From Candidatus Aenigmatarchaeota archaeon (GTDB taxonomy: Archaea > Aenigmatarchaeota > Aenigmatarchaeia > CG10238-14), in the NCBI GenBank assembly GCA_018920365.1, contig JAHLMM010000005.1, positions 1 through 34,228 on the forward strand: DNA of 34,228 nt. Direction: 5' to 3'. The notes below the pieces were generated by a model, which worked only from the letters and a program-made list of their open reading frames with translations, searched no databases and was not told the DNA's origin. How positions within the stretch are numbered: position 1 is the stretch's first letter; every line of letters begins with the position of its first letter. Shown here piece by piece: positions 1 through 8,645 of the stretch. A program made the translations under genes and the position numbers.

Positions 1-113
1 CTTTTTAACAATCCAAAAAATATCGCAAAAGTCAGCAGAAAAGGAAGATAAACTTCATACACACCTTGCGTCTTTAAAACTCCTATCAATCCTTGCAAAG
101 CATTTTCTGCCAT
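1..113 (-). CDS. Multi-TM membrane protein, partial (3' end outside window); paralogue of the next two genes
   Basis: Minus-strand ATG at 113..111; reads MAENALQGLIGVLKTQGVYEVYLPFLLTFAIFFGLLK..., open to window edge; matches the N-termini of the 151..705 and 711..1241 products. Not on the ORF track because it is truncated. Confidence 0.8.
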   Translation of the reverse strand, partial: MAENALQGLIGVLKTQGVYEVYLPFLLTFAIFFGLLK

Positions 114-150
114 TATATCACATTATATTTTGATTTTTATATTTAAAGAG

Positions 151-705
151 TTATTTAATGGTTTGACCGCTAGGTTGTGCTATCCATATTAACGGAATTA
201 TCATTATGAAAATAACAACAATTGCTGTCAATATGTCTGATGGAATGGCTGATATTGCTTCAGGTGTTATGAATATGCTTACAAGACCGCTAGCAACAAA
301 AATAACACCAGCTACTGCAAGTCCAATTAAAAACAATGTTGTTGGTGTACTTGAATTTTTCCATTTTTCCCATAAATTTTTTGGCAAGTCTTCTGGCAAA
401 ACCAATCCAGCAATCATTAATCCTAGCATGAAAACAAGAATTACAACCATACCTTGCATAAAGAATGTTGATAGTTGTGTTTCAACATCAACACCTCTTA
501 GAATTGGAAATGCCCATACCATAAAAGCGGCTGACAATGCTATCACACCATTAACAGCAACATTTCTATCAGAATCAGTTCCAAAAATTTTTGACTTTCT
601 TAATATGCCATAAAATATGGCAGATGTAAGCATAAATGGAAATAGAAAATTAAATGCACCAATCTCCTTCATTTTGAATATTATATTTGTGAATACATCA
701 GCCAT
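151..705 (-). CDS. Multi-TM membrane protein (tandem paralogue family)
   Basis: ORF 184 aa, several hydrophobic segments; N-terminus MADVFTNIIFKMKEIGAFNFLFPFMLTSAIFYGILRKSKIFG shared with neighbours. Confidence 0.85.
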   Translation of the reverse strand: MADVFTNIIFKMKEIGAFNFLFPFMLTSAIFYGILRKSKIFGTDSDRNVAVNGVIALSAAFMVWAFPILRGVDVETQLSTFFMQGMVVILVFMLGLMIAGLVLPEDLPKNLWEKWKNSSTPTTLFLIGLAVAGVIFVASGLVSIFITPEAISAIPSDILTAIVVIFIMIIPLIWIAQPSGQTIK

Positions 706-710
706 TCAAT

Positions 711-1241
711 CTACCTCTTTGGTGGTATTACAGATACCACAGTAAATGCTAATCCTAAGAATAGCATTAATAGCAATAAAAATATGCCTCCACCCTCGCC
801 TTTGAAAATAGTGTCACCCAATCTTAACACGCTCCCCAACCCGCTTGTAGCAAATAATACTATGATCACTGTTACTAGAAATATCCATAGAAAAGCATTG
901 CTTTCCCCAAATGCCCTTTTTAAAGTTTCTGAAAAGTCTGGATATGCCAAACTACCACCTATTAAGCCAAAACTAACAACTAGAATTATTATGAAAACTT
1001 GTACAATAAACTTTGACATTGGCCCTCCTATAGCCATTGCGGGTAAAGTTGCAGCATATGCCCATATAAAAAATGAAAGTACAAGCGATAAAGTTGCATA
1101 AATAACAACAGAATCACCAAAAATTTTTGTTTTTTTTAGTAAGGCAAAAAACACAGCCCAAAAAATTATCATAGGAAACAGATAATCATAAACACCAATT
1201 TCAGTCAATCTTTCTACAATAAGCTGAAAAGGATTTGCCAT
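711..1241 (-). CDS. Multi-TM membrane protein (tandem paralogue family)
   Basis: ORF 176 aa; MANPFQLIVERLTEIGVYDYLFPMIIFWAVFFALLKKTKIFG. Confidence 0.85.
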   Translation of the reverse strand: MANPFQLIVERLTEIGVYDYLFPMIIFWAVFFALLKKTKIFGDSVVIYATLSLVLSFFIWAYAATLPAMAIGGPMSKFIVQVFIIILVVSFGLIGGSLAYPDFSETLKRAFGESNAFLWIFLVTVIIVLFATSGLGSVLRLGDTIFKGEGGGIFLLLLMLFLGLAFTVVSVIPPKR

Positions 1242-1272
1242 GATTATAATTTATTTTTTTTCTAATAAATAT

Positions 1273-1935
1273 TTAGCCCTTTCTTTTCATTTCATAAACC
1301 AAATCTGTTAGTGCCTTTACACTTTCTATTAAAGATGGCAAGGCTTCTTTGAAAGTTTTTTCTAAACTAGATAACCTAGCATTTACCTCGTCTACACCCT
1401 CTTTCAAAGAATCTATTTTTGTTATCATTTCTGATTGTCTTTCTTTTCCGCCTTTTGCAACCATTGAAAGTTTGTTGTGCAAGTCTACTATCTTTCTTTC
1501 AAGATCATTATATTTGTTTTTGAATTCAACAAGTTTTTCATCCAATTCTGTCATTTTTTCATGAACAATTGATTCTATAATTTCTTCATTGACATATTCT
1601 TGAGGCGGATAATACTCTTGCTGTTGAGGCTGAGGTTGCTGTTCAAATTGCTGAAATTGTGGCTGCTGAAAGTTTTGTTGAGGTTCTTGAAAATTTTGCT
1701 GAAAATCTTGAATACCAGGAGTCTCTTCACCTGTGACGCCAATTTTAAAACTTTGAGTCAATGCTCTGTCTATCTCTTCAGAACTAAACCCATCTTTTCT
1801 TAGTATATCAATTATTTCAGCTTCAGTAAAACCTTTGTTGCTTAAGTCAACTACTTTATCTGTTGGTATAAACCCTTTGCCTAATGATATCGGTTTTTCA
1901 GGCTCTTTTTTGCTTCCACCTAAAAATTTGATCAA
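1273..1935 (-). CDS. Coiled-coil protein with Q/P-rich linker, possibly FlaC/FlaD-like accessory protein
   Basis: 220 aa; N-terminal helical motif (FTEAEIIDILRKDGFSSEEIDRAL), Q/F/P-rich linker, C-terminal heptad-rich segment ending ...LIESVKALTDLVYEMKRKG. Confidence 0.75.
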   Translation of the reverse strand: MIKFLGGSKKEPEKPISLGKGFIPTDKVVDLSNKGFTEAEIIDILRKDGFSSEEIDRALTQSFKIGVTGEETPGIQDFQQNFQEPQQNFQQPQFQQFEQQPQPQQQEYYPPQEYVNEEIIESIVHEKMTELDEKLVEFKNKYNDLERKIVDLHNKLSMVAKGGKERQSEMITKIDSLKEGVDEVNARLSSLEKTFKEALPSLIESVKALTDLVYEMKRKG

Positions 1936-1977
1936 ACTTCACACCCTTAATATTAATTAGTTGTTTTTAACTTAAAA

Positions 1978-2358
1978 TTATCCCTTTTTATTCAAAATCC
2001 TTTCAAGTTCATCTCTTGTAACAAACCTTGATTTTATTGGATTGTATAGGTCAAGCAGGCTTTGTATCTCCTTTAACTCGCTTTTCTTTACAGTTTTTTC
2101 CATATTTTGTTCAAACTTTAACATGTTTGATCTCATTTGTTTGACTTCTAATGACAATTCTTTAATGTCATTACTAAGTTGTTCAAATGTTGTTTTGAGT
2201 ACATTAAGTTCATCTATCATTTTTTCTTCAATTCCTTTTATTCTAGAATCAATCACGTCCAATCTTTGTTCAACTATTCTTATTCTTCTTGTATTGTCAT
2301 TTATCCTTCTTGCTGTTTCTGTCTCTATTTCACTGGGCTGGTTTTTATCAAACGCCAT
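1978..2358 (-). CDS. Coiled-coil protein, uncharacterised (possibly FlaC/D-like)
   Basis: 126 aa, heptad-rich (IVEQRLDVIDSRIKGIEEKMIDELNVLKTTFEQLSNDIKELSLEVKQMRSNM). Confidence 0.75.
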   Translation of the reverse strand: MAFDKNQPSEIETETARRINDNTRRIRIVEQRLDVIDSRIKGIEEKMIDELNVLKTTFEQLSNDIKELSLEVKQMRSNMLKFEQNMEKTVKKSELKEIQSLLDLYNPIKSRFVTRDELERILNKKG

Positions 2359-2409
2359 AATAGTTATTTTGATTATTAAGTAAATATAATTTTATTTTAG
2401 TGTGGTCAA
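2359..2409. promoter_or_regulatory. Divergent intergenic region, putative bidirectional promoter between coiled-coil gene and ATPase
   Basis: 51 bp AT-rich spacer between divergent starts, containing TATA-like taaatataatttta. Confidence 0.4.
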
Positions 2410-4635
2410 ATGGTATTTGAGACAGAGTATATTGATGGCATTTTAAGGATAAACTGTCTTGACAGCATTTTCGGTTTTAATATAGAAGATTCAGAAACAG
2501 TAATGGCAAATGTCATAGACAAGATACTTGAGTATAAAAAAGTTGAAAGAATAATTCTAGTTGAAAGAAGGGAATATGAATATGATTTTTTTCAAACAAG
2601 GCTAATTGTTGAAATAGCAAATTTGTATGACAAGTTGCTGAATCAAGACAGAATTTTGGATTTTGGCTATCCTGAAAATATATCTTCAGCTGTATCTCAA
2701 TTGGGCTTTATCTTGCAAGTTGTTATGAAAAAGGATCCAATAGGAGCGTTTGTAAAACTGAGAAGAATGTTAAGGTTGTATGAAAGCAAGTTATCCAAAT
2801 CTTCATCCATGAATGAAAGGGTTGCGTATAGGATGTTAATAAAAAAACTTCAATATATTATAGATCTTTTTGAAAAAACAGAGCTCATAAAAACAGTTAA
2901 AGAAAGTTTACTTGGACATAAAGTTGGAGAGAGAGATATCTACAGGGTAATTTTCAACCCTATGATAAGACCAATATTCATGTTGACACGCTATTCTTCT
3001 CTACCTCCAAAAAACAGCAGGCTTGTTGATAGATATAAACTTCCGGATGGTATACAAGTTGAAATATTTCGTGTGCCCGATCAGGTTAGGTATTATTATT
3101 TTGTCAACGCACCTGAATTTAGGCTTGATGATGAAAAGTATTTCATTCTTGAAAACGCTAGAAGGCAGATAGCTGAGCACAAACCTAGTGAAACAGAATT
3201 TTCTCAGCCAGAAAAAGTAAGAGAAATATTCACAAACATAGGAAGAGATTTGATATTGCAATTTTCTGGAGGAAAGAAATTCACATCAAAAGAAATTGAT
3301 GAAATGACAAACATTCTTGTAAGACATACAACAGGTTTTGGTGTTTTGGAAATATTGCTTAATGATGAAAAGTTACAAGATATTTACATAAATTCACCTG
3401 TTGGCATATCACCAATATATGTTCATCACGATGATTATGACGAGTGTGAAACAAATCTGATACCAACGAGAGAGGATGCAGAGAGTTGGGCTACAAGATT
3501 CAGATTATTTTCTGGTCGTCCTTTGGATGAGGCAAATCCTGTGTTAGATACAGAATTGTTTGTGCCAGGTGGCAGAGCAAGAGTTGCAGCAATAACAAGA
3601 ACTTTAAGTCCAGAAGGAATAGCATATGCTTTAAGAAGACATAGAGATAGACCTTGGACTTATGCATTGTTTTTGCAGCAAAAATATTTTACACCTTTGT
3701 ATGCAGGACTTATGAGTTTCATAGTAGATGGATCAAGATCAATTTTGTTTGCAGGCGGGCGCTCTTCTGGTAAATCAAGTATGCTTGGTGCAACAATGCT
3801 TGAGATAATGAAAAAATTCAGAATAATAACGGTAGAAGATACATTGGAGTTACCTGTGCCACAATTGAGGAATTTGGGATACAACATAGAAAGAATGAAG
3901 TCTCGTTCTGTTATAACAAGAGTCGAATCTGAGTTGCCTGCTGATGAAGCATTAAGGACAGCTTTACGTTTAGGCGATTCCTGTTTAATAGTAGGTGAAG
4001 TAAGATCAAAAGAAGCAGTATCTCTGTTTGAAGCAATGAGAATAGGTGCTTTGGCGCATGTAGTAGCAGGTACTATACATGGTGAAAGCGCATATGGTGT
4101 CTTTGATAGAGTTGTAAACGATTTAGGTGTTACCAAAACAAGTTTTAAAGCAATAGATATTGTCACTGTGTCTGGTATGATAAAATCTGGTGATGGCTTA
4201 AGAAGATTCAGAAGAGTACTTGAGGTAACAGAGATAAGAAAGCATTGGAAAGATGATCCAATGTCTGAAAATGGTTTTGTAAATTTGATGGAATATTCTG
4301 CGAAAGAAGACGCTTTGAAGCCAACAGATACTCTAGTCAATGGTGAATCTTATGTTATCAATGAAATAGCGAAAAGGGTGAGAGAATGGCATGGAAATTG
4401 GGATGCTGTTTGGGATAACATTGAATTGAGAGCTAAAATAAAGCAAGCTATAGTTGATTATGCAGCAAAGTTAAATAGAAAGGATATACTTGAAGCCGAA
4501 TGGGTATCAGCAAGCAACGAAATGTTCCATTTGATTTCAGACCAAGTCAAACGCGAGTTAGGCTCATTAGATTCAAAAGAAATATTTAATAGATGGAGTG
4601 AATGGTTTAAACAATCCATAAAGGGGAAAAAATGA
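2410..4635 (+). CDS. Type II/IV secretion-type ATPase (FlaI/TadA/GspE superfamily)
   Basis: 741 aa; Walker A GGRSSGKSS, ITVEDTLELP, Walker B LIVGEVRSKEA, AGTIHGESA; approx. 250 aa N-terminal extension. Confidence 0.93.
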   Translation: MVFETEYIDGILRINCLDSIFGFNIEDSETVMANVIDKILEYKKVERIILVERREYEYDFFQTRLIVEIANLYDKLLNQDRILDFGYPENISSAVSQLGFILQVVMKKDPIGAFVKLRRMLRLYESKLSKSSSMNERVAYRMLIKKLQYIIDLFEKTELIKTVKESLLGHKVGERDIYRVIFNPMIRPIFMLTRYSSLPPKNSRLVDRYKLPDGIQVEIFRVPDQVRYYYFVNAPEFRLDDEKYFILENARRQIAEHKPSETEFSQPEKVREIFTNIGRDLILQFSGGKKFTSKEIDEMTNILVRHTTGFGVLEILLNDEKLQDIYINSPVGISPIYVHHDDYDECETNLIPTREDAESWATRFRLFSGRPLDEANPVLDTELFVPGGRARVAAITRTLSPEGIAYALRRHRDRPWTYALFLQQKYFTPLYAGLMSFIVDGSRSILFAGGRSSGKSSMLGATMLEIMKKFRIITVEDTLELPVPQLRNLGYNIERMKSRSVITRVESELPADEALRTALRLGDSCLIVGEVRSKEAVSLFEAMRIGALAHVVAGTIHGESAYGVFDRVVNDLGVTKTSFKAIDIVTVSGMIKSGDGLRRFRRVLEVTEIRKHWKDDPMSENGFVNLMEYSAKEDALKPTDTLVNGESYVINEIAKRVREWHGNWDAVWDNIELRAKIKQAIVDYAAKLNRKDILEAEWVSASNEMFHLISDQVKRELGSLDSKEIFNRWSEWFKQSIKGKK

Positions 4636-6644
4636 AAAAAGATTTGATCAATCAATTAAGAGAAGAATTTGAACATGGAAAAACAGTTAGAAAACTTTCT
4701 GCAGATTATATTCAATTTTTGAAGGATGAAGTTGAAAGAAAAAGTTTTTATGAAAAATTCTGTGTTTTCTGCAGCAGCATAATAAAAATAAATTTAGATG
4801 ATGAAAAAAGTAAAGAGTTGCAACAAAAATTAGACTTTAGCAATCTTAAAATAAATGCAAGCGATGTTTATTCTGCTTTTGTTGTAACTCTGTTTTTTAC
4901 AGCTTTAATATTTGTGTCATCATTTATAGCATTACTAACAATCTATCCAATTAATCAAATAATAAAATACGTTGCTTTTATAACGATAATTGGTGTTTCT
5001 GTCTCTTATTATGTGCTCATATACCCTAACATTTATGCTAAAAAGACAAGAGTTGATGCTTCCTCGGAAATTGTACAAGCTATACTTTATATTTCAATTG
5101 GCTTGAAAAATGTCCCCAACTTAGAAAGTGCAGTGGCATTTGCAGCATTCAATCTTGACGGTCCATTAGGAAAAGATTTGCGCAAACTTTTGTGGGATGT
5201 TTATACAGGCAAATACAGTAGAATAGAAGACGGTTTAGATGATTTTTCAAGAAAATGGAAGTTCGAAAACAGAGAATTTTCCCAAGCAATTGATTTGTTA
5301 AAGACGTCTGTAACAGAAATTTATGATAGGGACAAAGTCATTGAAAGAGCAATAAACCTGATATTGCAGTCTAACATGGAAAGAATGAATCAATATGCTA
5401 GGGATTTGAAAAATCCAATAACAATAATAAATGCTTTAGGTGTATTGTTACCTGTTATAACGTTAATGATATTTCCTATATTAGGTTTAATTATGCCAAC
5501 GCTTGTTAGCCCTTACACGCTATTATTCATGTATAATATTGCATTGCCATTAGTAGTTTATTTTTTAATGAAAAATGTTTTAGAAAAAAGACCATATGGC
5601 TTTCATTCAATTGATATAACAGGGCACCCCGAAGCCAACAATTTTGGTTATATATCTTTGAATTTCTCAAAAAGAAAAATTCAAATTCCTTTGCTGCCAT
5701 TCTGTATAGGAATATTTCTTTTGATTTCATTCCCAGCAATAATAGGCATTTTAAATGCTACAATAGAAACACCATTATTTACAAGAACTTTGTATGGGCT
5801 TCAAATTTTTTGGGGAATTATTATTTCATTGATAATATTTACCTTGATGTCTACAAGTAAGAATAGAAGAATAAAAAAAGATTTGGAAGAAATAGAATCA
5901 GAATTTTCAGAAGCTATATTCATGTTAGGCAGCACTTTAAGGGCAGGTCAGCCATTTGAATCATCATTAAAATCTACATCCCAAAGATTGAAAGACCAAA
6001 AAATTTACAGTTTTTTTGAAAAAATAATCTACAAAATGAATAATTTTGGTATGTCTTTAAAAGACGCTGTTTTTCATAAAGATCAAGGCGTCATAAAGGA
6101 ATATCCATCCAAAACAATAAAAAATACAATGAAAATTGTTGTTGAATCTACATCAAAAGGGCTTGGTCCTACCGCATCTGTACTTACAGCAATATCACAA
6201 TACATGAAAAATGTCCATGATGTTGACGAACATTTAAAGCAGCTTTTAGAAGATGTAACATCATCTATGGGTATAATGTCATCTTTGCTTGTTCCCTTAG
6301 CGGCTGGTGTTGTTGTAGGCTTGAGTGGAATAATAATGAAGATATTGATATTTGTTTCTGGCTTATTTGCACAACTGCCAACTGATTCAACAGAAATACC
6401 CATTTTGAATATAAAACCAGAATCTATAATGCCAATTGAAATGATGATAGTTGTTGTCGGATTTTATATGATAGAATTGATAATATCACTAAATATATTT
6501 AAAGTGAAAATAGACAAAGGAAACGATATATTTGAGATAGGATATTCAATAGGTACAAATTTAATAAGTGCGGCATTAATATTTACATTTGCTATATTAA
6601 TTATAACGTTTGGATTAGGAGCTCTTATACCGTTGAGTGTTTGA
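4632..6644 (+). CDS. FlaJ/TadC-type platform membrane protein (two T2SSF-like halves)
   Basis: 670 aa; ATGA overlap with the ATPase; TM clusters with GPLGKDLRKLLWDVYTGKYSRIEDGL motif and a second half ending in a TM bundle. Confidence 0.88.
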   Translation: MKKDLINQLREEFEHGKTVRKLSADYIQFLKDEVERKSFYEKFCVFCSSIIKINLDDEKSKELQQKLDFSNLKINASDVYSAFVVTLFFTALIFVSSFIALLTIYPINQIIKYVAFITIIGVSVSYYVLIYPNIYAKKTRVDASSEIVQAILYISIGLKNVPNLESAVAFAAFNLDGPLGKDLRKLLWDVYTGKYSRIEDGLDDFSRKWKFENREFSQAIDLLKTSVTEIYDRDKVIERAINLILQSNMERMNQYARDLKNPITIINALGVLLPVITLMIFPILGLIMPTLVSPYTLLFMYNIALPLVVYFLMKNVLEKRPYGFHSIDITGHPEANNFGYISLNFSKRKIQIPLLPFCIGIFLLISFPAIIGILNATIETPLFTRTLYGLQIFWGIIISLIIFTLMSTSKNRRIKKDLEEIESEFSEAIFMLGSTLRAGQPFESSLKSTSQRLKDQKIYSFFEKIIYKMNNFGMSLKDAVFHKDQGVIKEYPSKTIKNTMKIVVESTSKGLGPTASVLTAISQYMKNVHDVDEHLKQLLEDVTSSMGIMSSLLVPLAAGVVVGLSGIIMKILIFVSGLFAQLPTDSTEIPILNIKPESIMPIEMMIVVVGFYMIELIISLNIFKVKIDKGNDIFEIGYSIGTNLISAALIFTFAILIITFGLGALIPLSV

Positions 6645-6800
6645 ATGAAAGGAATAGCACGAGAAACAGTTGTGATGATAGCATTTTTGATACTGGCAGC
6701 ATTACTCATAGCTTTAATGTTTACAATTTTGAAAGATCAAATTTCACCTGTAACAGATAAGATAAAAGAATTGTTCAAAAATATGGCAAAGGCGATATGA
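6645..6800 (+). CDS. Small one-TM protein, pilin-like N-terminus
   Basis: 51 aa, below the ORF-track cutoff: MKGIARETVVMIAFLILAALLIALMFTILKDQISPVTDKIKELFKNMAKAI; abuts upstream TGA and overlaps the next ORF. Confidence 0.75.
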   Translation: MKGIARETVVMIAFLILAALLIALMFTILKDQISPVTDKIKELFKNMAKAI

Positions 6801-6982
6801 TGAAAGGCATAAGTGGTTATATAATTGCTTTTGTAATAACAATAATACTAGCATCTTTAGGCATAGTTTTGATATGGGTTTTTTTAAAGAACACAGCATC
6901 AAATGCAACAATATTTTCCAAAGAAACTGTTGACAGTATCTGCAGATCATTAGGAGTTATATCATCATTATTGGGGTGCTAA
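6797..6982 (+). CDS. Small one-TM protein, pilin-like N-terminus
   Basis: M(M)KGISGYIIAFVITIILASLGIVLIWVF; overlaps upstream stop; start may be the second ATG (6800). Confidence 0.8.
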   Translation: MMKGISGYIIAFVITIILASLGIVLIWVFLKNTASNATIFSKETVDSICRSLGVISSLLGC

Positions 6983-6983
6983 A

Positions 6984-7112
6984 ATGGAAGTAAAGTTCAT
7001 TGCAGGTATAATACTTTTTTTAATTATGTTAGCTGTATTGTTGTTGATTTTAAGTTTAGGTAATAATGTTATTAACAACATTTTTGATTTTTTGAAAGGT
7101 GTTGTATCATGA
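6984..7112 (+). CDS. Micro-protein, single TM helix
   Basis: 42 aa, below the ORF-track cutoff: MEVKFIAGIILFLIMLAVLLLILSLGNNVINNIFDFLKGVVS; ATGA overlap with the next gene. Confidence 0.65.
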   Translation: MEVKFIAGIILFLIMLAVLLLILSLGNNVINNIFDFLKGVVS

Positions 7113-8092
7113 AAGGATTGTCATTAATGCTGTCATTAATATTAGCTTTGGTAATTCTCGGTATAGGATTATTGGTCTTCAACAAAATTAAAAACTGGAG
7201 ATGCTTTGGAAATATTTTTGAATGTGGAGAAAGCGCAAAATTAATCCTCTCAGCAAACTGTGTTTATACAAGATGTTTGAAAGGATGTAACGATAAAGAC
7301 ACGATTTCTTTGCAAACAAACGATTTTAATTGCCAAAACACTTGTGATAAAGCAAGTTTTCTTGATTTAGTAAAAAGTGACAGTAGCATTGTTTTTGATT
7401 ATTCATACTGTGGTTTGCAATATCCAATCCCTGTGGATTTAACAAATGAGGCGGAAAGTAGAAGAAAAATATCTTTGAAAGATTTTAAAACATTCGATTG
7501 CATTGTTCTGTACAATGATAGGGCAGATAACACGTTTGATGATGTTTTTAATGATAATCCATTTCCATCAATGAATGTTATATTTATTGACGGTTCAATC
7601 GTTGAAAATTATGAGGAGTTGAAATCAGGTAATTGTGTTACAGGTTTACCAATTGAAAGCAAGTATAAGCAAATAGATAATGTTGTTATAAAAAGCGGTA
7701 TAATATATTCTTATGGTGGTGCCGATAATTTCATCGTATCAGTATCCTATCCTTCAGCATCAGTAAAGCAACTTGATGGAACAAAAATATTTTTGTCAGA
7801 TATCTATTACTATAATCAATTCAACAGCAACTCTATCGCATTTATTCCAGGAAGATATTATCCGCTTGATGCTACCAATGGTATAGTTTTTGCAATTCAA
7901 TCAGTGTCTTTATCACAATGTTCGTCATTAAAATATTATTATCACTGTGGTAATCAAGTTCAAAGTGGAAGTATAGATCATCCTGAACTACCTGTAGATT
8001 TTCAGATTTGCAACAAATATAGGTTTTATGCAGACTCAGCTTGCATTTCAAACCAAAATGCACCAATTGTGTTGAATGCAGAGAGGATATAA
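7109..8092 (+). CDS. Pilin-like N-terminus plus Cys-containing extracellular domain
   Basis: 327 aa; MKGLSLMLSLILALVILGIGLLVF then Cys-rich segment (CVYTRCLKGCNDKD...CQNTCDKA). Confidence 0.85.
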   Translation: MKGLSLMLSLILALVILGIGLLVFNKIKNWRCFGNIFECGESAKLILSANCVYTRCLKGCNDKDTISLQTNDFNCQNTCDKASFLDLVKSDSSIVFDYSYCGLQYPIPVDLTNEAESRRKISLKDFKTFDCIVLYNDRADNTFDDVFNDNPFPSMNVIFIDGSIVENYEELKSGNCVTGLPIESKYKQIDNVVIKSGIIYSYGGADNFIVSVSYPSASVKQLDGTKIFLSDIYYYNQFNSNSIAFIPGRYYPLDATNGIVFAIQSVSLSQCSSLKYYYHCGNQVQSGSIDHPELPVDFQICNKYRFYADSACISNQNAPIVLNAERI

Positions 8093-8094
8093 AA

Positions 8095-8286
8095 ATGGAT
8101 GACACAATTAAATTGATATTAAATATTGTAATAGGTGTTGTAATATTTGCTATAATTGTTTTTGGTTTGGTTTTGATCTCAGGTCAAAGCAAAGAAAAAT
8201 TGCAGGAATTTTTCAATAGTTTCAAACAAAGATTGATATTCAAAAATCATTATTTTTTAGTAATTAAAAATTTTCAAAGAAAATAA
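8095..8286 (+). CDS. Small one-TM protein
   Basis: ORF-track start 8041 overlaps the upstream CDS; ATG at 8095 gives MDDTIKLILNIVIGVVIFAIIVFGLVLISGQSKEKLQEFF... (63 aa). Confidence 0.65.
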   Translation: MDDTIKLILNIVIGVVIFAIIVFGLVLISGQSKEKLQEFFNSFKQRLIFKNHYFLVIKNFQRK

Positions 8287-8323
8287 TAAATATTGGAAAT
8301 ATTAAATAATAAAAAGTGATATT

Positions 8324-8611
8324 TTGAAGGGAGAAGCAGAAAACACAATTGTTAGAATTGTTATTGCATTAATAATTATTGGTGTTATAGTAGCTTTGAT
8401 ATATTTGTCCTTGGGCCCATTTAGAAGAGAAATAAATTATCAGATTTGTTATTCTGCTTTGAAATCATATTGCGCTGACAAAGATCCATCGGCATCAACA
8501 GCCTCTGTAACAACCAGTTCTTCTTGTCAAAGAGAAATGCCTGCAGAAAAATCTTATGTAAAATCAATAAGTTCATGTGAACAACTTGAAGTAACTACAC
8601 AAACACCTTAA
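8324..8611 (+). CDS. Small one-TM protein, pilin-like N-terminus
   Basis: TTG start; MKGEAENTIVRIVIALIIIGVIVALIYLSLG + short Cys-containing tail. Confidence 0.75.
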   Translation: MKGEAENTIVRIVIALIIIGVIVALIYLSLGPFRREINYQICYSALKSYCADKDPSASTASVTTSSSCQREMPAEKSYVKSISSCEQLEVTTQTP

Positions 8612-8645
8612 CTTTTTTCTTTAAGCTTTACAATTAATTATATCA

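Noticed and set aside
206-613. Plus-strand ORF antisense to the 151..705 membrane protein
   Set aside because: Shadow ORF; the minus frame has coherent TM architecture and paralogues, the plus frame does not.
3660-4340. 226-aa minus-strand ORF within the ATPase gene
   Set aside because: Antisense of the strongly motif-supported ATPase; Ser/Ile-rich composition typical of a shadow frame.
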